From Atrina japonica (Eukaryota > Mollusca > Bivalvia > Pterioida > Pinnidae), in the NCBI GenBank assembly GCA_030159075.1, contig BROG01000027.1:1623501-1687500 (forward strand): a stretch of DNA of 64,000 nucleotides, written 5' to 3'. Positions 37,163 through 50,100 of the stretch are shown piece after piece. Each line of letters starts with the position of its first letter. The stretch's first letter is position 1. Below the pieces are notes generated by a model that was not told where the DNA came from, did not search any database, and saw only the letters and a list, made by a program, of their open reading frames with translations. Both the position numbers and the translations under genes were made by a program.

Positions 37163-38935
37163 CATTATGCTTTACTACAAGATATATCGGGTAACAAAAT
37201 TACAAATCAAACAATGCATCTGATACACTTTTATCAGATGGCGAGAAGTAGTCACGCGAGACAAACATACTAAATCTCGCAATACGATGAATTTGCATAT
37301 CGATGTATGCATATGAATAATTAATATGTAAATTAGGAAATAGATAATAGATATAGATGACGTAATAACGATGAACGGTCGTATTTGAATTAATTAACAT
37401 GTAATAAATAAAAATAATCAAGGACCAAAATGCACAATAAGCATAATTACGAATTCAAGGACCAAAATGCGCCGTAAGTAGTTTTGATATGATGAGGTCA
37501 TCAAAATTGAAATATTGCATGGAACGAAAGTGCTGATATACACATTTATCGGCAACCGAAAACGTTGACATAGCATGAAAAAATGACGATCGTCATCATT
37601 ATGCTTTACTACAAGATATATCGGGTAACAAAATTACAAATCAAACAATGCATCTGATACACTTTCATCAGATGGTGAGAAGCAGTCACCCGAGACAAAT
37701 ACATTAAATCTCGCAATACGATGAAATACCCACATTCCATGTGAAAAAAATGCCGATACACGGGGTGGGTCAAATTGAAAAAAACCTTTCTGGTATTGGT
37801 TAGTCCATCGTAATGACATCGTAAATGTGGAAATTGTCATCCACATTTCTTTTATGTAAGCTTAAGATATATATATATAAATAAATATTAGCAGAGCCAA
37901 CGAATACCGTCAAAATATGTTCCATACTCTTAGAGCAGATACATGTGTAACTTAGGTCTTAAATCCAACTGTTAGCAAACAATCATTTGTGGAGAAAACA
38001 GAGTTCAGGAATTGACAGTATTCTTTTTAAAAAAGGTAAGTTTGTTTTAAAAAATCAATGAACGAGAACAAAAAAGTGAATTAATCAATATTTATTACAA
38101 TTCATTAAAAAAAAGGTTTACTACATGACCTAGGGAGGGGGTAGGGGAGAATTGTGCAATCGAAAATCAGTCTGATGAATGCGACCAAATTGACAACGTG
38201 GCATAATAAAGAGCTGTTTACACCATCATTAATACGTAGATTTACAGCGTAACGAGATTGCACAATGACAAGACAATAGCAAGACAACAGATACAGTCTT
38301 ATCATATGTCGTGAACTAGTCATCTGGTAAAAAAAAATTGTCACACATCCTGAAGTGTCCAATGAACCGAAATGTTGTGAAATACATATTTTAACGGGGG
38401 CAAAGGGCGCCGTGGTAACACGCAAAATGCTGAACATCATCATTATTTTTGTACTAGTTACAAGATATATCGGGTAACAGCTGATATACATATTTTAATG
38501 GAGACAAAAGGGTCGAGGTAGCATAGACAATAGCAAGACAACAGATACAGTCTTATCATATGTCGTGAACTAGTCATCTGGTAAAAAAAAAATTGTCACA
38601 CATCCTGAAGTGTCCAATGAACCGAAATGTTGTGAAATACATATTTTAACGGGGGACAAAGGGCGCCGTGGTAACACGCAAAATGCTGAACATCATCATT
38701 ATTTTTGTACTAGTTACAAGATATATCGGGTAACAGCTGATATACATATTTTAATGGAGACAAAAGGGTCGAGGTAGCATAAAAAAAGCTGAAACACCAT
38801 CATTATTTTGTACCGTAAGATATATCGGGTAACAAAAGTAAAAATCAACAATGCATTCGATACACTGCTATCAGATGGTGAGAAAGCAGTCACCCGAGTC
38901 AAACACATTAAATCTCATAATACCGAATGACATCT
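37162..38935 (+). repeat. Left subterminal repeats of the Polinton
   Basis: A diverged second copy of the TIR interior plus flank runs from about 37,290 to 37,745, directly following the first. A 254-bp tandem duplication follows (38,271-38,524 and 38,525-38,779). All units share GATATATCGGGTAAC (starts 37,181, 37,615, 38,464, 38,720 and 38,819). The right arm lacks these repeats, so the element is asymmetric. Short open frames here are shadows. Confidence 0.8.
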
Positions 38936-39649
38936 TAAATCAGGAAATTGACAACCTCGGCACATTTCTTTATAATATTGCACAATTTTATGTATGTTTA
39001 ATAATATATCACCAGAGTCAACGAATACTGTCAAAATTATGTTCCGTACTCTTAAAGCATGTACATGTATAACTTAGTTTTTTTTTTAAATCCAGTTCTT
39101 ACCAAGCAGTCATTATGTGGAGAAAACAGAGTTCAGGAATTGACAGTATTTGATTTTAAAAGGTAATTTTAACAATAAACATGAACGACAACAAAAAAGT
39201 GAATATATAAATATTTATTACAAGTCTATTAGAACGGTTTACTAATACCCCATTAAGGTAGGCTTTCATGGTCAAACAATTCAAGGTTTTTTTCCAGGAT
39301 GCGTAAACACAAATTCAGTGTTACTAAGGATAGATCTATATGGTGAAATAATTTTTGGTTAAAAAATACGATCATATCCAACATTGAACGCATTATCTCC
39401 TCGACCACTGATTTATCAACTGTTAATTAGAATTTTTTTTATTGCGTGTTAGTAGACAATTGTTTAATTTAGTGTTACCTAGTCACTGAATGTCTTGAAT
39501 TTCTAATCAGATAAAACTGAACACCAAGTATCTCATACTCCTTTGATTAATGAAATGTATTAAAAATAATTTAAATGTGATACAGACTCGAAACCCACCC
39601 CTTTTTTCAATCGCATTGTATACAATGTATTTTAAAAAAAAATGTTTAT

Positions 39650-40440
39650 GAAGAATTATATCAACGTGTTAATCTAGAACAGGTGTACATCGCGCAGGTA
39701 TTTATATTCATTTACAATAAGAGCTACTTATTAAATTTGTATTTCAAATGTTATTTTCGTTGGGCAATAATTTATATTGTATCTTTTTTAGACATCAGAT
39801 TGAAGACATATTGGATGACTTCATTGATATGGATACGGATGAAACGTAAGGTTTTTTATATTTTATAATATACCTTGTTATTTATTACTTTTTTTTCAAT
39901 GAATATTTTCGCTATATTCTAAGCACTTACTGAAAGTAATTTTTCCATGTTTACCTATATACTTAATACAATTAGCTTATTTGTTCTTTTTTAAAAACAG
40001 TGAGGAAGAGCTACTGTCTATGAGCCCGTACATGGACTGGTTAGAATTAAGGTAAATTGAATCTATAATTGTCATTCGTGAGTGACTTTTTCATATTTTG
40101 TTCGAGTTTTGCGTTCTGTAATAAAAATCATGTTTTAGACGTTGTGCTTACATTTGTCATCATTTCTATTTTAAAGGACGGACGAGTATCCCTTAAACGA
40201 CGGATATTACTGGAGTTCATCGTCACCGTCATCATCACCATCATTGTCGCATACTTCACCAACAAAAGATGTTGAAAGTGACACTCAAGTCACGTCAACG
40301 GTGGTTGATGTTGAAAACTGGTGGGATAGGAACGTTAAAGAGAGATATGTGCATGAAAGCGCTAAAAGAAGCACTTATTGTAAGAGGGCAAAAACTGGAA
40401 GCCAAACTGAATCGTTTGGATTTGAACGTCATTTATGTAA
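39650..40440 (+). CDS. Acidic, serine-rich spliced gene in the Polinton left arm (partial model)
   Basis: I do not recognise the family. Three plus-strand exons join in consistent phase across canonical introns: one ending at GAAAC|GTAAGG (about 39,847), one from ACAG|TGAGGAAG to TTAAG|GTAAAT (about 40,001-40,051), and one from AAAG|GACGGACG (about 40,177) to TTTAT|GTAAGT (about 40,439). A possible upstream exon ends CGCGCAG|GTATTT (39,696). Translated pieces are acidic (DILDDFIDMDTDET, EEELLSMSPYMDWLELR), then Ser/Pro-rich, then a charged segment with VENWWDRNVKERY. The composition resembles an activation or linker protein rather than an enzyme. The start codon and last exon are not resolved. 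The position upstream of the polymerase suggests an early or regulatory gene, by inference. Confidence 0.45.
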
Positions 40441-40959
40441 GTATAGAGTATATTTTCTGTGGGTTTTTTTTTTCTTGCAATCTGTGATTTAGATTACTAG
40501 GTTTGGACATTGTTAAATTTATTAAAGATTCTAAATTTTGATGTTTTAAAAAGACAATGAAATAATGAGATTTTTTTTGTTACATTAACATATGTTCACA
40601 ATTAACGTTATATTAAAATATATTCACAATAAATGTGAATTGCTGTAAAAAAAAAACCAAGTTTTATTCATTTTATTTCATTTGTAATTTCTTTTTTGTG
40701 CTCCAAATTTTAGATATTATCTTAGTCATTAATATATCATAGACTTTTATATTAATGCTAAAACAATGAATTCTCTTTCCACCATGTATGTTTGTGTGAT
40801 CAAATTGGGTTTTATTTTAGTGTTTTATTAAGACTTTGCTTTATTATTACGAATTTGGTAAACTTGAGTTAATTCATGTTTTTTGTATAAATATTTATAA
40901 TTAATTATTTTGGTCTGCATTTGGATTTTTATTTGTTTGTTTGTTTGTTTTTGTTTAAC

Positions 40960-41980
40960 GCCACACCTTCAACGATATTTCACTTATATCGTGGCGATTC
41001 GTGTAAAATTATATATTTAAGTAAAAACATAGTTAGTCTATTCTCTTAAAAACTTTTGACACTAAACATTTGGTAAAAGACAAACAAGTTTGTGAATTGA
41101 TAAAATATTAATCAGATATTCAAATTTTAGAGTATAACCCAATATCTTTCAGATATTCTAAAATGATGTCGCCAGCGACTTTATTAAAAACACTATTTAG
41201 ATCTGTCTCGGAGTAATATTTCTCACGAGCAGATTTAAATTCTGTACATTCAGTTAAAATGTGTTTAATTGATAGTCTTGAACCTCACGGTTATACATTC
41301 CGGTGACTCTTCTTTCAATAATAAATATTTATGTGTAAGGTTACTGTGACCAATACGAAGTCTGGTCAGAGTAACCTCATCTTTTCTATTTTTAGTGAAG
41401 AATGGTGAATTATTTATAAATTTTGTATTTATTTCATGTAATTTATTTTCAGTTTGTAGGTCCCAATGTTGTTGGAATGTTGCAGTCATGTAATCTATAA
41501 TAGATGGTTTAAGATCTGTGTATGAAATTTATATTTATGTCTCATTACTAATTTAGCAATTTTATCAGCTTTTTCATTTTCTTTTATGCCGATGTGGCTA
41601 GAAATCCAACTGAAGACTATCTCTGTACCCACAGATGTCAGGCAATATTTCAAAATTATGTTATTAGAAAGGCTCACACATTCAATTGATTTCAAACAAG
41701 ACAAAGAATCTGAGTAAATAACACTTTTCCTTATTGCTTTTGTCTTTATATAATTTAATGCCAGTAAAATTGCTGTGGCCTCAGTTGTGAAAATAGATGC
41801 ATTATGCAGAATGTTTGATTTAAAAATTTCAAAGTTAATAATAGCTGAAGCTGAAACGTTGGTTGAGGAATTTGATCCATCAGTGAATATAGGTAAAAAG
41901 TTGTTGTTGTAAGTTTCTTTCAATTCTAAATATTGTTCCTTTAAATCTATTGGATTTGATTCAGATTTTTATATTGTTGT
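40960..41980 (-). pseudogene. Non-LTR retrotransposon 3' fragment with RNase H
   Basis: The minus-strand frame from about 41,960 to 41,495 is an RNase H domain: LKEQYLELKETYNNN, IFTDGSNSS (first catalytic Asp), TTEATAILLAL (Glu), VIYSDSLSCL (Asp) and WISSHIGIKENEKADKIAK (the conserved His/Asp end). After a frame change, 41,489-41,120 reads DEVTLTRLRIGHSNLTH and YLLLKEESPEC, then after another frame change a knuckle-like IKHILTEC and a C-terminal tail ending at about 41,120. This is the pol end of a Jockey/I-like element. It is a 5'-truncated, frameshifted insertion inside the Polinton. Confidence 0.75.
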
Positions 41981-41999
41981 TCAGAGATAAGTGATGGGT

Positions 42000-43270
42000 G
42001 AAGTAATTATCAAGGTTGAAATACTCCTAGGTAGTCCAGAAATGTCAATGCATTCACAACGAATGCATTGCACTACAGATGATGCAAGATATTTTGGGCA
42101 ACAAAGTACCCAAGCTATACAGACAAGAGTTGTAATATCCATCTTTGACGAATTGGCGCGTTGATTTGTCATGTGACTTTTTTTTTGTGTGACCCATCCC
42201 CAAAAGGGCAAATCACCCATGATAATGAAATCAATAATAACTTATGATACTTTGATACTTTAGTAATGTACAAAGAGATAAGCTACAATTTATCGACCTT
42301 ATACAATTAAAATAGGACAAATGTAAGTGTCCAAGTAAATAATAGGACATCATAAAGAACTGAACTTTAATATTGTACCCGTTCAGTCACCGTACTTTCA
42401 GCACACATACAAACCGTTTCGCAAATTTATTTGTAATATGCATATTTTTTCCTTAATGAGACACGTGCAGAATACGTTAAACGCATAGATCATCAGTGTA
42501 ATATTGCAGAAAGCGAACATTAGTTATTTTATGAAATGTTGAAAAAGAACGGATTTCAGACTTTGTACATAAGTTTTTACCTATTCAAACAGCTAGCCAA
42601 ATAGGTATTAATTTCTTTTTTTTTTTGTATCAGTATGGTAAGTTTTTTCGTTATCATTATTATTATTATTATTATAATTATTAATTTTTTTACGAAATGT
42701 ATAAGAAAAAAGAATTTAAGACTTTTGTAAATAAATTATCCAAACAGGTGTTCGCTTTTACCTATCCAATCAGCTATCCAATTTCGTAGCCATATATTTT
42801 ATACTTGTCAAATATCAAGACTGTTATATTTTTTATCTGTACAACTTTCAAGAGACAAGAGTGCGGACATTTTTTGTGATGAGCAGTATATTTTTCTTCT
42901 CATTTTTTGTCAGACAAACACAGACCATAATGTATATTTTGAAATAAACCCGTACACATACATAAAAAATATAATAAATTACCTCCCTTTTTTATAAATG
43001 AAAAAAAACAGGTCTAATGTCCAGTTTAGAGGTTTCCACCATATATTTTCAGTATACTGATCAGTATTTTTTGTTTTCAATTCTTGTCAAAATTCTTGTC
43101 AAAAATTCTTCATCATGACCCATGATAAAAAAAAAAAAAAAACCAACAAAATATACATTTTTGTTTTTAATAAAATGTTTCAAAAACTTGCAGAATGTGT
43201 TGTCTGTTGTTTTTTTTGAAAACATTACCAAGTGTCATTGATAGAAAGAGATGCCTTGATCAAACTTATC
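42000..43270. other. Polinton left-arm DNA without assignable genes
   Basis: AT-rich with A/T homopolymers. A 79-codon minus-strand frame at 41,981-42,220 has no recognised domain. Confidence 0.4.
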
Positions 43271-43319
43271 AAGACTATTTAAATTGATATGAGGCTATTT
43301 GACAGTGAGGTCCATAAAT

Positions 43320-43850
43320 AACACTAACAATATTGAGTGCCTCATGGTCAAAGTGTGTGTACAAATCACATAAAAGATAATTTATTAGTTTTAGCAGATG
43401 TATTGGAGATTGTAGGACAATCTCTAAAGGATATGAGGTTAAAAAGATAATAATGATAGAAAAACTACTTCTATAACTTAATCGGTGGAAGTGATGAATA
43501 GGTGAATGGTCAAAGGGAAACAACTTTCAATGAATTTCTTCACATACAGAGGGGAAAAGAAATATTTAATGACTACTTTTTGTAATTAATGTTTCAAAAG
43601 GGTTGGAGTGCACATGATGTGTATACATATCGCAAAAAAAAAAGAGATAATTTCTTAGTTTAGCAGATGTATTGGAGATTATAGAACAATCTCTAAAGGA
43701 CTCGAGGTTAAAAAACTGTGAAAGTGTTAACTAGGTGAACGGACAACGGCGAAAGGGAAACAACTGTAATAACAATGACTTCCTTCACAGGCAGAGGATT
43801 GCTTGAAATATCTAATGACCCTTTTTTAAAATTAATATTTCAAAAGGATT
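43320..43850. repeat. Tandem duplication of about 270 bp
   Basis: GCAGATGTATTGGAGATT, GACAATCTCTAAAGGA, AAAGGGAAACAACT, and TTCAAAAGG landmarks occur twice in the same order (from about 43,340 and from about 43,600). The second copy is diverged and ends just before the (TA)n that precedes the hAT element. Confidence 0.65.
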
Positions 43851-43883
43851 GGTGTTTTTTTTTCTGTATATATATATTATATT

Positions 43884-43914
<31 letters not shown>

Positions 43915-43934
43915 TTATATATATACTATATATA

Positions 43935-46900
43935 CAGGTGAGAAAAAATATTTGAAAAAATTTTTGTCCCATGGGACAAGTGAATTTAGAAACCACTCGT
44001 TCCCAACAAATTTTTCACTTGTCCCAGTATTATACTTGTATTGACTCAGAAGTAAATTTGTATTTTTTCCTGGTACAAATTAAAATCAACAAACCATATA
44101 ATATTCAGTAAATTTTAATGCATAATTGAAACAGTTTCAGTTGCAAAGAATTAGATCAGTTATCATTACTTATGACACAAAAAAGTCATTCATCATCAGA
44201 AGAACTGTCATCACTGCTAATGATCTCAGGAAGCTCTAAAATTGACTCTGCTGAGTACGACTGATCTCGGACCAGTTGAAACATGTCTCCTAGTTTTTGG
44301 CAGAATAAAGCCAAGTATTAATTGAATTATCAGCTTGAAAAGTGGACAAAGTGTTATCCATCATCTTGATTCTCATCAGAACTTTGAAGGGTTATTTTGA
44401 GTCATTTGAAACGTGGTCTTCAGTTTATTCATAGCACTAAATGCTCTTTCACAAGAAGCTGTACATGGAGAGAGTGTCATCATAATGTAACAAGTACAAG
44501 TATATCTTGAACATCTGCTGGGTTTTAGAGCGAGAAGATTTGCATAAGCTAACTGAGGACTAGTGGTTCGTTGTCTGTTCAATCTCAGCTTTAAATCAAG
44601 CCATTGCCCAAGAAGATCAGACTTTTCTCCTTTTCAGTCAAACAAGATTCAAAATGATTCAACAAATGTGCAACTTCTTCATTACCATATGATCTGAGAT
44701 CCTGCATTGATACTGGCCACAATGTATGATCAAATACCTGAAAAATTACTGTAAGGAGGATTCTGCAATGATTCAAACCTTTCACTTATATATTGTATAA
44801 TACTTTCAAGAAATTTACTGAAAAGTAGCTTTCAAATCAACACCTGTGTTTGTTAGATATACTGACTGCTTGGAATCTTTGCCACATTTCAAAATTCCAT
44901 CAGAGTAATTTTGTTCAAAATTACTGTAAAAGTTTCCTGATGCAGGCCCATTTACTTTCAGACTAATAATTCCAAAGATGCTAGTTTTCTAACTTTCTAA
45001 CAACATCAGTCACAAATAAATCATCTTTCTGATAACTTTCACTGAGATTCTTGAGGAATAAAAGTTAAATCAAGCATAAAGTGCAAAAACTTGACAAATC
45101 TTTCAGTTTTCAGCTCTTTCAACAAACCTTTGGACTTTGCTGAATCCTCTCCTGAACTTCCCTGACCAACATGTTCTAAATGATACACAGTAACAGCATA
45201 ATGTTTCTCAAGTGCCACTTAAGCCCTGTGTCTACTAGCCAACCAACGAATTTTCTGAACACCACTAAAATATGCATGATTTTCATCAATTATTTCAGAT
45301 ATTGCTTTCAATTCTCTACGTTTCTTTCTTTGGAGAATAATATAATACTTGAAAAATACTTTTGACAGTATTGATCTAAAACTCTTGAGTATGGAATTGT
45401 TTTCACAGCATCCATAACACAAGCTCAAGATTATGTGTGCTACACAGTGAATAGATAACTGATGTGGGCACTTTCTGAGAAACCTTGTAGCTACACCCGA
45501 TTTTTTTTCCCATCATCACTGCAACCATCAAAGTTACCAACTTTTTAACTATGATTTGAAATTCCAACTGCCTCTAAACCTTTTTACAAGACCTGCAAGA
45601 ACCCCTTCAGCTGTGGGCAGTTTTAAGGGCAATTATATCACAAAGCAATACTCTAGGATTACCAGACTCTAAATTCGAAACAAACACTGCCTCCTGTTCA
45701 ATAATTCCAGCATCTGTGCTGCCATCAGACAAAATGCACAAAAACCTTGCCTCTTTTAAAATATTAGTGACACACTTTGCTTGTCTCGGCTATTGAAATG
45801 AATAAATGCACAGGCCTTATGATTTTGGTACTTTGAACCCAAATCTAACCCATTTTTTCTTTGTAATTCACAAAGACCCTGGAAGGATTTAAAAGAGAGA
45901 CCTTGTTTTGCAACATAGAATGATGTGTTGAACAGACAGCGAACTTGCTTTTGAACATTTTCATCCAGAGCATTAGCCATTTTCTTTAATGGACCCACAT
46001 AATTTGACTGGCTACTGAACATTTTTTTATCATGACACTTCAGTGCAACTTGATTTGTTATGATAAATTAAAATATTATCTCACTGCCAGCGCCACTTGA
46101 ATAAAGGGACTATCTTTATCAGCAATAATTAGGGAATTCAAGCAAAAACTGTGGATGTGCAGGAATGCAATACATTTTTTGCTCATCTTTCCTCATATTT
46201 AACCCAAGGAAATTCTTTGATCCAACTGACGGAAACTACGTTTTTTTCTTTTTCAAAATTTTGCTTTTTTCAGCAAAATCATCAGACGGTAGGTTACAGC
46301 CTTCTCATTTTCGTTTGCCTTTTCCTTAGTTTCTGCTACCGATTTTCTTGAAAAACGAATCTATGCTTTTTGCCATAGTCATAAACTTTCTGAGTAACGA
46401 ATTCGAACACTTGCAAAGCTTCACTGACAACGAAAAAGATAATCTATTTCAAAAAAACCAACAGCGTATCACACTTGAAAAAACACCGGAACGTAATTCA
46501 TTTGAGTTTGGTTAAGTTCTTACGCGAATGAAATTTATTATCTGTATATGTTACATCCAAAACTATCTATCTATCTACCTAGTTGTGTACTTGAATTTAT
46601 ACCTCGACCTCGCATTGAATTTACACAAGTATAAATATATTTAAATTTCCGTACTTATGGAGCCGTTTCCTGAAAGATTCTGACATTTACACGTGGATAA
46701 TCTAAATCAACTGTGCGCTTTATGTCTACTGTCATTTGGATCATCCCGGTTCCGATTTTCGGCAATACATTGTGTGATTATATTTGAACAAAGTGAAAAA
46801 AATATGTGGAGAAAGAATTGTAGTGATTTTAAACTAGAATTTTAAGATGCTACGACGGGAATAGTTACCGGTAATTTTTTTTTAACAGGAAATCACTCGT

Positions 46901-46991
46901 CACCGGTGACGAGTACTTATAATGAACCACTCGTCCCCAAGCAATTTCGACTCGTCCAGGACGAGCGGACGAGTACATTTTTCGCACTCTG
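43935..46991 (-). mobile_element. hAT transposon nested in the Polinton
   Basis: The left end CAGGTGAGAAAAA and the complement of the right end, CAGAGTGCGAAAAA, are hAT-like short terminal inverted repeats. They are bordered on both sides by TA-repeat DNA. Both subterminal zones hold strong palindromes: TTGTCCCATGGGACAA on the left and CTCGTCACCGGTGACGAG on the right. Inside is a minus-strand transposase remnant. The 8-bp duplication cannot be established because the target is a (TA)n tract. Confidence 0.75.
44380..46025 (-). pseudogene. hAT transposase remnant (ZNF862/DUF4371-like)
   Basis: N-terminal side (46,022-45,756): ANALDENVQKQVRCLFNTSF and YVAKQGLSFKSFQGLCELQ, the DUF4371-type region. 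Middle (45,428-45,219): ELKAISEIIDENHAYFSG and IRWLASRHRA. C-terminal side (44,582-44,376): TLSPCTASCERAFSAMNKLK, the diagnostic hAT dimerisation domain. The text is broken into at least five frames by stops and indels, so the protein is dead. The domestication-related name ZNF862 reflects family resemblance only. Confidence 0.8.
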
Positions 46992-47105
46992 ATATATATA
47001 TATATATATTGTGGAGGTGAGTGTGTGTAAATTGGTAGATCAGCAGACAACATACAATTATAATTTTTTGAATGTATATTTACAGAAAGAAGAAGAAGAA
47101 AGGAA

Positions 47106-50100
47106 ATGCCAAAGAGACTGACTTGTCACCGGTGCGGAGCATCGTTCGAGACCGCGAAGAGGCAAAGTGATCACGAGAGAATTCACCGAGACTTGGATTT
47201 CTTGAACGGTCTGGCAGATAACGACGACAAAGAGTCCCCATGTAAGAGATCTAAACACAACAATCATTTTCTGGACGAATTAACGAACGAACCGCAGAGC
47301 GGGAGGGGCCCCGCCGCCGCCGCCGCCGCCACCGCGCCGGATCTGCCGAATCCGGATGACGGATCGTCCGGACAGCCGATCCCGGGTCCCAGTAATAGCG
47401 GACGACTTGACTACGATTTCCGTAAGGTCGGTCAGAGGACGTTCAACAGGTGGTAGACAGACATTACAAAGTGGACGTACGACCCGAGAGAAAAAAAGGT
47501 ATAAAGTTGTCGGACCTTCACGGGCAGTTGCAGGACATGTTCGACGACGTGCTGGATTCGGCCAGAGAGGGACTGCATGGTTCCGATCTCGGACGCGTCA
47601 TCGTGCATCACGACGCCCTGACCAACCCCATATTCATATCGCTAAGACCATTGAATCGCCTTTCGGGGAAAACGGTCATGGACCACGTGGAAGCCGTACT
47701 CACCAGTCACGAAAACTTGCCCATGAACGAATCATTTCGCGTCGACGTTGGCACCATGGAATTACCCAAAGGTGGGACTAAAGGTTTACCTATCAACGTT
47801 CTCTGGGGTCCCGATAGCTCTCTGGATAGAAAGAGATCCATTTTGGAGATCGTCAACGACGACCTGACCTGCATGGCACGAGCGATCGTCATGGCTAATC
47901 TTGCCGCGAATGTCGTCACCACGGCGGAATGGCACGATCTCGACACCGACGATGGTCAACCGATAGAAATACGCGTCTTGGACACCGGGAAATGCCCGCT
48001 GTGGTACTACACCGATCTGAAACGAGAGAAAAAGAGACACCGACAGACCGCTTTGACCACGGAACTGTGTCGGCGAGCAAACGTGCCACCGGCAATTGAC
48101 CGTAAGCGACATCGAAGATTTCGAAAATGTGTTAAATGTTGACGTTTTGGTGGTCGGTTCTAGAGTAGGTAACAAGTTCATTCGGGTTCCAAAAGAGGAA
48201 GAAGATGAAGGCATCGAACGCCAGAGACTATACCTGTATCTAGTAGAAAACGAAACCGAGTCGCATTTTCACGCCATCGTCAATATTTGCGGCTTCTTTG
48301 GACGGGGTAAATTTTGCAGCCGGTGACTCAAACCGTACAAAGATTTACACCAATGTCAGTCAGCCTGCTTTGCCTGCAAACGCAAAACCGGATGTCTATG
48401 GGAGGATCAGATGAGTTGTAGGTCGTGTCACGTGACATGTCGGTCCATGGATTGCTTTCGGAGTCACCACGAAGCCAAGCCGGGGAAAGAATCGCAGTGC
48501 CAACGATGGTGGAAATGTTGCACTTGTAAGCGAACGATAGACAGGAGAAAGAGGAATCCGGAACTTCACGTCTGCGGCGAGTGGCACTGTCGATGTTGCG
48601 ATGAATACGTAGACGAACATCATCAATGTTACATCAGGGCCACCGAATGTAAGGACTCTAAACCTTGTTTCATCTTCTTTGACTATGAATGCACGCAAGA
48701 CGATCATATCATTCAGTGCAAGGAAGGTCATGTCCCGCGACGTGATACAGACGGCCGTGAAATGCCGTGCGTCAACTGCGAACAGTCTTGGTGCGGGAAC
48801 TCTCAACACGTACCGAATCTGGTGGTGGCCCAAAAAGTGTGTGGTCATTGCGTCGATTCGGAATTTCCGGCCAAATGCTCCTCTTGTGGGACCAGGTGTC
48901 GCAAGTGCGACATGTACGATAAGAAGGAGAAGTGTTATGAGCGGGAACCTTGCGACGACACCTGCGGCTTCCGAGAAGTGGTTTTCAGAGGGGACGACAC
49001 GGCTCGAGCGTTCGGTCGCTGGCTTTTCCACGAGCAGAACAGAGGATTCACGGTCATCGCTCACAATCTAAAAGGATACGATGGCTACTTTTTGCTGGAA
49101 TACCTGATCAACAATTCAATGAGACCTAAAAAAATAATCTACGCAGGTTCGAAAATCATGTACTTTCACATTGCAGCGGGTCTCAATATTACAGTCATCG
49201 ATTCCCTGAATTTTTTGCCCATGAAACTGGCCAGACTTCCCGGTGCTTTCGGACTAGATGGAGCAAAGAAAGGATATTTCCCTCACTTTTTCAACAGTAA
49301 ACAGAATCAGAATTACGTGGGAACCTACCCTCCGCCCCAATTTTACGGATGCGAGTCCATGAACGAAAAAGACCGTTCCGCTTTTTTACGATGGCATGAG
49401 GAGAAAATACGGAACGGCGATCAATTCGACTTTGCTACGGAAATAGTTGAATACTGTCGCAGCGACGTTGACATTCTCAGGAGGGCGTGTTTAATGTTCA
49501 GGCACATTCTCATGTCCATCACCGGTAAGGAAGAGACGGTGATGGACGAGGAATCGGGGGCACTCGAAACCGTTGTAAGTGGAGGAGTGGACCCCTTCGA
49601 TAACATCACCATCGCTGCCGTTTGCATGAAAGTATTCAAACACAAATTTCTCACGGAAAATTGGAGAGTCAAACTGCGAGATTCCAAAAATATCTCAGAA
49701 TGGTTGCCTGCCACAAAATTGGACGGCGAATTACGAGTTTGCGTCCAAGGCGATTGGCTCGATGGACAGACTTTGCAACAAAAAGATTACATCATCGAGG
49801 AGAAGAAATTCGTCGATTCCCCCCTCGCCCAAGTGCCCTCACAAGGATATGCTTCCAGGGACAACTACAGCGACATCTCCATTCAGTGGCTCGAATGGTG
49901 TATGGAACAGAATCGCAGGGCCGGGCATTTCGTCTTCATCAGACACGCTCTCAACGGTGGAGAATACCGCTTACCGGGGACTAGGTATCGTCTGGACGGT
50001 TACTGTGCCGAAACCAATACGGCCTACGAATTTCAAGGTTGTTTTTGGCACGGTTGCCCCGTGTGCTTTCCGACACAAAGACAGAGGTTGAAGATGCCAA

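Noticed and set aside
43927..46999. 8-bp TATATATA target duplication of the hAT element
   Set aside because: Both flanks are TA repeats, so an apparent duplication is uninformative and is offset by one base.
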